Positions 1 to 8,399 of a stretch of 14,062 nt of DNA are shown piece after piece. The notes beneath the pieces are model-generated. The model made no database searches. It was not told the DNA's origin and saw nothing but the letters and a program-made list of their open reading frames with translations. The stretch comes from JAIVJM01 sp035761505. Lineage in GTDB: Bacteria; Acidobacteriota; Blastocatellia; Pyrinomonadales; Pyrinomonadaceae. The DNA is taken from contig DASTQX010000539.1 in the NCBI GenBank assembly GCA_035761505.1, positions 1 through 14,062 of the forward strand. The letters are read 5' to 3'. The stretch's first letter is position 1; every line of letters starts with the position of its first letter. The translations under genes and the position numbers were made by a program.

Positions 1-939
1 GCCGCGCCGCCCGTCTCGACCTACTTCGAGGCTTTGAGCGATCTCGTGCGCCTGCGGCAGAAGGCGAAGAAGGCGCGCGGCCCCGTGTTCCTCGCCTACA
101 CGGGCGCGACCGACTCGCTCGCGCACCTCGGCGGCGAAGGGATGCTGCGGAGCTTTCTGTCCAAGCTCGACGAGAGCCTCACCGACATCATCCGCGAGAG
201 CGAAGGGCCGGTCACTATCACTGTCTTCTCCGATCACGGCAACCACTTCCGCAAGTACCGGCGCGCGGACTTGAAGGGGCCGCTGCGCCGCGCGGGCTTC
301 GAGTTCGGTAAGGGCTTGAAGGACGAGCGGCGGCGCGTCGTCTTCCCGCAGTTCGGCCTCATCGGCTGCGCGCTCCTCTTCACGGGAGAGGAGAACGAGC
401 GGCGGCTCGCGGAGACGGCCTCAAAGGTCAAGGGCGTCGAGTTCGCTTCGTTCGAGACGGAAGGAGTCGTCCACGTCCTCGGCCACGGCGGCGAGGCGAC
501 GATTGAAAGACGCGGAGAGCGTTTCAGGTATCGAGCCTCTGCGGGCGACCCGCTCAGGCTCGAACGCGTGATGCGGCAGTTGACGGAGAGAGGGAAGGCG
601 GACGCGGAAGGCTTCGTCGGCGACGCCGATTGGTTCGGCGCGACGCGCGACGGCGAACTGCCCGACGCCGTGCGCCGCGTGTTCAAGGGGACGAGCGGCG
701 AGGTCGGCAACCCCGCGAACGTCGTCGTCAGCTTCGAGGACGGTTACTACTCCGGCAGTTCCACGCTCGACCTCTTCGCCTTCCTCAAGGCCACGCACGG
801 CAACCTCGGTCGTGAGCAGAGCTTCGGCTTTGCGATGAGCACCGGCATACATCTTCCGCCCCACGTCCGCGCCGCCGACCTCTGGCGCGTGTTCGGCTCG
901 CCCGCTCTGCGAAAGAGCCACGCGCACGTGGCGGAGTGA
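1..939 (+). CDS. Alkaline-phosphatase/sulfatase superfamily protein, C-terminal part (5' end outside window)
   Basis: The frame is open from base 1, so the true start lies upstream; a TTG at 34 is an internal codon rather than a convincing start, since no Shine-Dalgarno sequence precedes it. The visible ~312 residues contain YTGATDSLAH, whose Asp (112-114) and His (124-126) resemble the D-x3-H metal ligands of type I phosphodiesterases and sulfatases, then VTVFSDHGNH-like residues (FSDHGNH, SDHG at 229-240), the classic second metal-binding motif of the superfamily. These enzymes hydrolyse phosphate or sulfate esters with two metal ions. The N-terminal nucleophile region is not in the window, so substrate class (phosphodiesterase, phosphoglycerol transferase, sulfatase) cannot be chosen. 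The gene ends 40 bases from the convergent kinase gene. The superfamily is fairly sure; the function is not. Confidence 0.7.
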   Translation, partial: AAPPVSTYFEALSDLVRLRQKAKKARGPVFLAYTGATDSLAHLGGEGMLRSFLSKLDESLTDIIRESEGPVTITVFSDHGNHFRKYRRADLKGPLRRAGFEFGKGLKDERRRVVFPQFGLIGCALLFTGEENERRLAETASKVKGVEFASFETEGVVHVLGHGGEATIERRGERFRYRASAGDPLRLERVMRQLTERGKADAEGFVGDADWFGATRDGELPDAVRRVFKGTSGEVGNPANVVVSFEDGYYSGSSTLDLFAFLKATHGNLGREQSFGFAMSTGIHLPPHVRAADLWRVFGSPALRKSHAHVAE

Positions 940-979
940 AAAAGTCTCCGCTCACTCGCCCTCCATCCTGACTCTCTTT

Positions 980-3814
<2,835 letters not shown>

Positions 3815-3820
3815 CGTTAG

Positions 3821-3828
3821 TCCCTTCC
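3821..3828 (-). promoter_or_regulatory. Shine-Dalgarno sequence of the Ser/Thr kinase gene
   Basis: GGAAGGGA on the minus strand, six bases before the ATG at 3814. It decides between this start and in-frame upstream codons (ATG at 3832 overlaps the signal itself, and the open frame begins at 3925). Confidence 0.65.
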
Positions 3829-3972
3829 GCATTCGTTTCGACCGGACGGCGGCGCGGATTCTATCATTTTTGCGTGACGAGTCCGCCGGAGAAATCGGGG
3901 CGCGATTGCCTTGCGGCGCGCGCAACGGTTAGACTTGCGGCCACACCGAAAACTTCAGCGCGGGGTTTAAAG

Positions 3973-4629
3973 ATGAAGGCACGTCTGGACGCAATCGTGA
4001 GGCCCGAACAGGCCGAGTATCTCGAACGACTTCTGCCCGCCAACACGGGGTTGCTCGCGGAGATGGAGGCTTATGCCGCCGAGCACAAAGTCCCGGTCGC
4101 GGACAGGGAGGTCGCGCGCTTCCTCGAAATCACGGCGCGGGCCTGCGGCGCGCGGCGCGTCCTCGAAATCGGGATGGCTATCGGCTACTCGGTCATCCAC
4201 CTCGCCCGCGCTCTGCCGCCGGACGGCCTGCTCGTGACCATCGAGCCGAGCGAAGAGATGATTGCGCGGAGCGAAGATTATCTACGGCGCGCGGGCTTGC
4301 GCGAGCGCGTGCGGATCGAGAAGGGCTTGGCGCTCGAAGTCATCCCGACTCTCGGCGAGACGTTCGACCTCATCTTCCTTGACGCGTTGAAGGCGGAATA
4401 CACGGACTACCTCGAACTCTCGCTGCCGCTCTTGCGCTTGGGCGGCGTGGTTGTGGCCGACAACCTCCTGTGGGGCGGGCAGGTCGCGGGCGAGATTCGC
4501 GCGCCCGAACAGACGGCCTCGACGCAGGCGCTGCGCGAATTCAACCAGCGTTTTGTGCGCCACCCGCAACTGCTCGCCGAAGTGCTTCCGGTCGGCGACG
4601 GCCTCGGCTACGCGATAAAGATAGCCTGA
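3973..4629 (+). CDS. SAM-dependent O-methyltransferase (caffeoyl-CoA/catechol OMT-like family)
   Basis: A 218-residue protein from ATG 3973, the usual length for this family; the frame is open back to 3874 but the extra residues look like translated intergenic sequence. VLEIGMAIGYS near residue 57 is the SAM-binding motif I of class I methyltransferases. VTIEPSEEM places the acidic residue that binds the SAM ribose, and DLIFLDALKAEYTDYLE carries the metal-binding Asp and Lys of the cation-dependent OMT family. GGVVVADNLLWGG is the following strand-loop with the Asp-Asn pair. It should methylate a hydroxyl group of a small molecule in the cytoplasm; the substrate is unknown. It lies 63 bases upstream of the nucleotidyltransferase gene on the same strand, so a link to the peptide locus is possible but unproven. 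A weak ribosome site precedes the ATG. Confidence 0.85.
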   Translation: MKARLDAIVRPEQAEYLERLLPANTGLLAEMEAYAAEHKVPVADREVARFLEITARACGARRVLEIGMAIGYSVIHLARALPPDGLLVTIEPSEEMIARSEDYLRRAGLRERVRIEKGLALEVIPTLGETFDLIFLDALKAEYTDYLELSLPLLRLGGVVVADNLLWGGQVAGEIRAPEQTASTQALREFNQRFVRHPQLLAEVLPVGDGLGYAIKIA

Positions 4630-4692
4630 CGGCTCGCAAGTCTTCGCCCCGCGCGCGAGCCTTCAAAAGTCTCCCGCTCCCGCTCTCACCGA

Positions 4693-5886
4693 ATGTCTTC
4701 TAAGACAGAAGTATCAGTCACTACAAAAGCCGCGCGCGCGAGGCCGGAGCACGAACTCCTGCTCTGTTGCGCGCGCGTCCGCGCCGGAGAAGAGGTGAGG
4801 GAGAGAATCGTCGGGCTCGTCAGACAGAATCTCGACTGGGAATACCTCTCTCAACTGGCGAAGCGTCATGCGGTGCTGCCGCTCCTGTACCGGCAGCTCG
4901 ACGCGAGCGCCGCCGCCGAGGTTCCCGCCGCGCCGCTCGAAAGACTCCGCGCCAAGTTCCGCGACAACGCGGCGCGCAACCTCTATCTGACGGGAGAGCT
5001 TGAGCGCATCATCACTTTGTTCAAAGCCGAAGGCGTGGAGGTTCTGCCCTACAAAGGCCCGGCGCTCGCCGCCGCCGCTTACGGTCAAATCTCTTTGCGC
5101 CGCTTCGTTGACCTCGACATCCTCGTCGGTAAGCGCGACATCCCGCGCGCGAAAGAGCTTCTGCGCGCGCGCGGCTTCCGTCCGACGCTCGACCTGAGCC
5201 CGGCGCAGGAGCGGCTGCTGCTGCGCGCGCAACACAATCTTCCTTTCGCGCGCGACGGCGGGCGGCTGCTCGTCGAACTGCATTGGGAAGTGGCCTCGAA
5301 GCAGTTCGCGCCCGCCTCGTTCGGCGAGGGCTTCGGCGTGGGACGAGAGACGGTCAAGCTCCTCAACCTCGAAGTCGAGAGCCTTTCGCCGGAAGACCTC
5401 CTCCTCTCGCTCTGCGTCCACGGCACGAAGCATCTCTGGGAGCGGCTGGCGTGGATTTGCGACCTCGCCGAGCTTGTCAGGTCGAGGCCGCGAATGGACT
5501 GGCAGGCGCTTTCCGAGCGGGCGCGGAAGTTGCGCGCCGAGCGGATGTTGAATCTCGGCCTCCGCCTCGCGCTCGAACTGCTCGACGCGCCGCTGCCGGA
5601 CGAGGTGAAGCGCCGCGTCAAAGCCGACGCGGCGGCGGGCGAACTGGCGGCGCGCGTCAGGGAGCGGCTCTTCGACGACGAGTACGGCCCGGCGGGGCTT
5701 CTTCAGAGCATGAGTTTTAACCTCCGCGCGCGGCGCGACTGGCGAGACAAGGCGCGTTACCTCGGTTTCATCTTCACCCCGACCGACGGCGACCTCGGCG
5801 CGCTCAGACTTCCCGCCGCGCTCACTTTCGTCTATTACCTCGTTCGCCCCTTCCGCCTGCTGCTCAAAGGCGGGGGCGTCGAATAA
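4693..5886 (+). CDS. Nucleotidyltransferase family protein, PF14907-like (lasso-cluster type)
   Basis: A 397-residue protein. YKGPALAAAAYG (residues 120-131) followed by RRFVDLDILV (137-145) is the hallmark of the NTP_transf_5 family: a KGP loop and a D-x-D pair (D140, D142) expected to bind metal and nucleotide. Downstream are ELHWEV (195-200) and HGTKHLWERLAW (243-254), also conserved in this family, then a helical C-terminus. Members occur in lasso-peptide clusters next to HPr-kinase-like and B1/B2 genes, where they are thought to transfer a nucleotide or sugar to the peptide; many members are uncharacterised. Here the gene is 318 bases upstream of the exported STN-repeat gene and probably has its own transcript. 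No strong Shine-Dalgarno sequence is seen before the ATG. A 404-codon open frame on the opposite strand is a GC-driven shadow. Confidence 0.85.
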   Translation: MSSKTEVSVTTKAARARPEHELLLCCARVRAGEEVRERIVGLVRQNLDWEYLSQLAKRHAVLPLLYRQLDASAAAEVPAAPLERLRAKFRDNAARNLYLTGELERIITLFKAEGVEVLPYKGPALAAAAYGQISLRRFVDLDILVGKRDIPRAKELLRARGFRPTLDLSPAQERLLLRAQHNLPFARDGGRLLVELHWEVASKQFAPASFGEGFGVGRETVKLLNLEVESLSPEDLLLSLCVHGTKHLWERLAWICDLAELVRSRPRMDWQALSERARKLRAERMLNLGLRLALELLDAPLPDEVKRRVKADAAAGELAARVRERLFDDEYGPAGLLQSMSFNLRARRDWRDKARYLGFIFTPTDGDLGALRLPAALTFVYYLVRPFRLLLKGGGVE

Positions 5887-6204
5887 GGCTCCTTCCCGGC
5901 GTCGGGCGGCCATTTTCGTCCGGGCCACCGGGTCGCGGCGGTGGCCTTCGCGGGCCGTGTTTGGCGACCCGGCGCGAATCGTTAATTTTTCAAAACAGGG
6001 TGCTTATGGGCGTGAGAGGGCGGCAGGCCGTTGACGATGCTGTTGATTTATGTTAGCTTCCGCTTGTCCGGTTCAAATACATGTAGGCTTCGACTTAAAT
6101 CCTGCTATATTGTTGCCCGGTGAAGGCACACTTTCCTAAATGTCATCCAACGTGCCGGGATTTCAAGCACGACGCGGTCTCCAGAAGGAAATTATCTTTT
6201 AGCA
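5887..6204 (+). other. Intergenic region with hairpins, putative promoter and short leader ORFs
   Basis: This 318-base gap is richer in A+T than its surroundings in its second half. Its first part has two hairpins that share bases: GGCCACCG/CGGTGGCC (5923-5930 with 5939-5946) and CCGGGTCGC/GCGACCCGG (5928-5936 with 5964-5972). Only one can form at a time; a T5 run at 5986-5990 lies 13 bases after the second, so a weak terminator of the nucleotidyltransferase transcript is possible. A 16-codon ORF (6006-6056) has AGGG five bases before its ATG. A TGCTATATT element lies at 6103-6111. A 20-codon ORF (6140-6202) stops two bases before the ATG of the next gene. None of these short ORFs resembles a known peptide. 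Confidence 0.5.
6103..6111 (+). promoter_or_regulatory. Putative extended -10 promoter of the peptide operon
   Basis: TGCTATATT matches the extended -10 consensus TGnTATAAT at all but one base. No good -35 hexamer is found 16-19 bases upstream, as is common when an extended -10 is present. Transcription would begin near 6117, leaving an 88-base leader before the STN-repeat gene. Predicted from sequence only, and promoter consensus in this phylum is poorly known to me. Confidence 0.4.
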
Positions 6205-7086
6205 ATGACGTGTGACGGATTTTTGAACAGGTTGCGTGGTTTGAGTGTTTGCGGGTCGGCGCTGTTGTTGACGTTCGCGGCTGCTTCGGTCGTCGCGGCA
6301 CAGCAGAAGGGCGGCCCGGAGGCGAACAGGGGCGGGACAGCGGCGGCGGCGGCGAGTGCGAGTAAGACCCCCGCGCCCGCCGAGAGTCAGGCCAAGCGGA
6401 AGGCGCAGTGGAGCGTTCGGATGAGCAAGAACACTCCGCGCACCTTCACCGTCAAGGCGAAAGACGCGCCGCTCGGAGAGATCACGGGCGAGTTGGCGAA
6501 GCTCCTGAAGATCCCCTTCGCGCTCAGCCCCGTGATGGCGAAGCAGCGCGTGACGCTCGACTTCAGCGCCATGAACCTCGAAGCCGCGCTGCGGCTCATG
6601 GCCCCGCACCCGTACATTGATTACGTCGCGGGCGGCGAGGACTCGATGGAGCCGAAGCCTTTGGCCGTCTATCTCCACGCCCTGAACGAGCGCGCGCCTT
6701 CGGCGACCGCCACCGTCAAGGGCAGTTCGGAGGCGATGCTCATCGAGGGCAACACCGAAGACGGCACCGACGGCGAGGTCGTCGAGAAGAAGGCGGACGA
6801 AGACCCCCTGAAGGTCACCTTCGCGGGGAGCTACTTGAGCGTGCGCGCCAAGAAACAGCCGCTCAGCATCGTCCTCTTCAAAGTCGCCAGCGAGGTCGGC
6901 GTCCCCTTCGAGATGCGTTACGACACGACCGAAGTAATTGACGTTGACTTTAGTAATTATTCGTTAGATCAGGCCGTGCGGACACTCTCCCCTTTCGTCC
7001 GATTTTACTACCGCGCGGACTTGCAGACTTTTGAAATCCAGCCGCTCCGCATCGCTTTAGTGGCACCGGCTTCGGGTCGTTCATAG
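6205..7086 (+). CDS. Exported protein with two STN-like repeats
   Basis: A 293-residue protein. Residues 1-33 look like a Sec signal peptide (Arg-containing start, hydrophobic LLLTFAAASVV, cleavage near AA-QQ), so it is exported. An Ala/Thr/Lys-rich linker (34-75) follows. Residues 80-143 and 210-272 align with each other: FTVKAKDAPLGEI.../LSVRAKKQPLSIV..., then IPFALSP/VPFEMRY, VTLDFSAMNLEAALRLM/IDVDFSNYSLDQAVRTL and YIDYVAG/FRFYYRAD-like ends. The pattern (short strand, A/Q-PL, helix, V/I-PF, V-x-V/L-D-F, L-x-x-A-L) is that of STN or secretin/TonB short N-terminal domains, which mediate envelope protein contacts. It has no barrel or secretin domain. It lies 35 bases before the peptide gene in one apparent operon, so it may help export, sense or hold the product. 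An AGAAGG site lies 16 bases before the ATG, further than usual. The STN assignment is by pattern only. Confidence 0.75.
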   Translation: MTCDGFLNRLRGLSVCGSALLLTFAAASVVAAQQKGGPEANRGGTAAAAASASKTPAPAESQAKRKAQWSVRMSKNTPRTFTVKAKDAPLGEITGELAKLLKIPFALSPVMAKQRVTLDFSAMNLEAALRLMAPHPYIDYVAGGEDSMEPKPLAVYLHALNERAPSATATVKGSSEAMLIEGNTEDGTDGEVVEKKADEDPLKVTFAGSYLSVRAKKQPLSIVLFKVASEVGVPFEMRYDTTEVIDVDFSNYSLDQAVRTLSPFVRFYYRADLQTFEIQPLRIALVAPASGRS

Positions 7087-7105
7087 ACACGAAAGACAAT
7101 CATCT

Positions 7106-7112
7106 GAGGAGG
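7106..7112 (+). promoter_or_regulatory. Shine-Dalgarno sequence of the precursor peptide gene
   Basis: GAGGAGG, the strongest ribosome site in the locus, ends nine bases before the TTG at 7122. This spacing supports TTG as the start. An ATG at 7114 lies one base after the site and is followed at once by TAA, so it cannot encode the peptide. Confidence 0.75.
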
Positions 7113-7121
7113 CATGTAACC

Positions 7122-7313
7122 TTGAGCAGCAAATCCCCGATTCAGCACACCGAGCAGTTTGCCGGGACGACAGAGCAGAGCGGAGAGACGGCGGCGACGA
7201 CGACGAAAAAGCAATTCGTCGAACCGGAAGTCTCGTTCCCGGTGGACGTTCTCGAAGCGACCACCTTCTTCATCATCACCGACAGCAGCGGCACCGAAGA
7301 GGGAGGAGTCTAG
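7122..7313 (+). CDS. Putative RiPP precursor peptide with lasso-type leader motif
   Basis: A 63-residue peptide with a TTG start, supported by GAGGAGG nine bases upstream and by codon use like its neighbours. Residues 1-28 are rich in Ser, Thr, Gln and Glu. KKQFVEPEV (29-37) begins a stretch with lasso-leader spacing: aromatic F32, P35, V37, D42-V43 and T47, 15 residues after the aromatic, as in the Y-x2-P-x-L-x3-G-x5-T leader consensus bound by the B1/PqqD-like domain; the usual Gly is Val41. With T47 at position -2, cleavage falls after T48 and the core is FFIITDSSGTEEGGV. That core begins with Phe, has no Asp or Glu at positions 7-9 and no Cys, so it is not a normal lasso core. It sits between the STN-repeat gene and the kinase gene, 12 bases before the latter. 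A precursor role is inferred from motif and context. Confidence 0.75.
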   Translation: MSSKSPIQHTEQFAGTTEQSGETAATTTKKQFVEPEVSFPVDVLEATTFFIITDSSGTEEGGV

Positions 7314-7325
7314 GGCGTCGGGGAA

Positions 7326-8399
7326 ATGTTCGGAGTTGAAGTAAAACCTCCGCCGCACCCCAGCGCGGAACCTGCGGAAAAGTCTGACCGACCGGCGCAC
7401 GAGAGCTTTTACACGGTGGCCGGTCGGTCTCTTTGCGTCACGACGCAGGAAGAGTGGAGCGCGCGCCTCTTCGCCGCGCACTTTTCCGGCTGGCACTTCG
7501 CGCCCCGCAAGACGGCGGAGAGCCCGCCGCCCGCCGCCGTCATCGCCGTCCGCCCCGGTCAGAGGCCGCCCATCCCCGACGAGTTCGGCTCCTTCGAGGT
7601 CGCCGAGGGCGGGCGTTGTCACACCGACGGGCGGACGTATTTTTTTGAAGTCCACGGCTCGCTCGTCTGCGTCCGCGCGCAAGTGCCGCCGCTGGTCGAA
7701 GTCTGGATTAGTGACGCGAAGGATGCGCGGACGACGACGGCGCTCGCGCGCCTCGTCTTTAACGCCGCGTCGTCGGCGCTCAGGCGTTGCGGCCTCTTCG
7801 AGCTGCACGGCGGCGGCGTCGTCGAGCCTTCGACGGGCGCGGGCGCGCTCTTCATCGGGCCTTCGGGGAGCGGCAAGTCCACGCTCACGATGCAACTCGC
7901 GGCGTGCGGCTGGCAGTATCTTTCGGACGACACGCTTTTGTTGAGCGGCATCAATTCGGAGGTCGAGGCGTGGGCGCTGCGCCGCGCCTTCGCCGTCACC
8001 GAGCCAACGATTGCCGCGAGCAAACTCGAACGGCTCGAAACGCTCGCAACCGGCCCCGTGCCCTTCGACCCGCTCAAGCGCCGCTTCGAGCCCGAAAAGC
8101 TTTTCCCCGGCGGCTTCGCCGAGTCTTGCGCCCCGCGCGCGCTCGTCTTCCCGGTCGTCACGCGCGAGCCCTCGACGCGCGCGGAGCGGCTCTCGCAGAC
8201 GGCGACGATGGCGCGGCTCTTGAAGATGTGCCCGTGGTCTTGCTACGACCAGCCGGTCGCGCGCGAGCACCTCGGACTCCTTTCGCGTCTGGCACGGCAG
8301 GCGGTCGCCTTCGACCTCTTCGCGGGCCGCGACTTGCTCGGCGACTTCGAGCGCACCGCGTCGCTCCTCGCTTCACTTTTGAGGGACGGAAAGAGATGA
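7326..8399 (+). CDS. HPr-kinase-like P-loop kinase (lasso-peptide-kinase type)
   Basis: A 357-residue protein. The C-terminal half has the HPr kinase core: LFELHGGGVV, Walker A GPSGSGKST (178-186) and LSDDT with D201-D202 as the expected metal and catalytic acids. The N-terminal ~165 residues are variable, as in kinases that accompany lasso-type clusters, some of which phosphorylate a Ser of the peptide. Likely targets here are the hydroxyl residues T53, S55, S56 or T58 of the neighbouring peptide. Its ATG lies 12 bases after the peptide stop and in the same frame; the GGAGGAG encoding the peptide's tail is 17 bases upstream, so coupling to peptide translation is likely. Its TGA overlaps the ATG of the radical SAM gene (ATGA, 8396-8399). 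Sure of the kinase fold, unsure of the substrate. Confidence 0.85.
   Translation: MFGVEVKPPPHPSAEPAEKSDRPAHESFYTVAGRSLCVTTQEEWSARLFAAHFSGWHFAPRKTAESPPPAAVIAVRPGQRPPIPDEFGSFEVAEGGRCHTDGRTYFFEVHGSLVCVRAQVPPLVEVWISDAKDARTTTALARLVFNAASSALRRCGLFELHGGGVVEPSTGAGALFIGPSGSGKSTLTMQLAACGWQYLSDDTLLLSGINSEVEAWALRRAFAVTEPTIAASKLERLETLATGPVPFDPLKRRFEPEKLFPGGFAESCAPRALVFPVVTREPSTRAERLSQTATMARLLKMCPWSCYDQPVAREHLGLLSRLARQAVAFDLFAGRDLLGDFERTASLLASLLRDGKR

Noticed and set aside
4631..4661. Hairpin GGCTCGC/GCGAGCC after the methyltransferase gene as a terminator
   Set aside because: The stem has 7 bp with a 17-base loop and no T-run, so it is too weak to call.
4714..5928. 404-codon open frame on the minus strand
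   Set aside because: It lies antisense to the nucleotidyltransferase, whose family motifs are clear. Its residue make-up (Arg, Glu, Ala, Val-rich, no family pattern) is that of a GC-driven shadow.
7122..7313. Ordinary lasso peptide or PqqA-like precursor
   Set aside because: The core lacks Gly at position 1, an acid at 7-9, and a cyclase gene is missing; there is no Glu-x3-Tyr for PQQ chemistry.
7008..8270. 420-codon open frame on the minus strand across the peptide and kinase genes
   Set aside because: It is Arg-rich without motifs and opposite to the well-supported peptide and kinase genes.
7787..8395. 203-codon N-terminal extension of the radical SAM gene
   Set aside because: It overlaps the kinase core in another frame, is Arg-rich, and the ATG at 8396 gives a normal family start with ATGA coupling.
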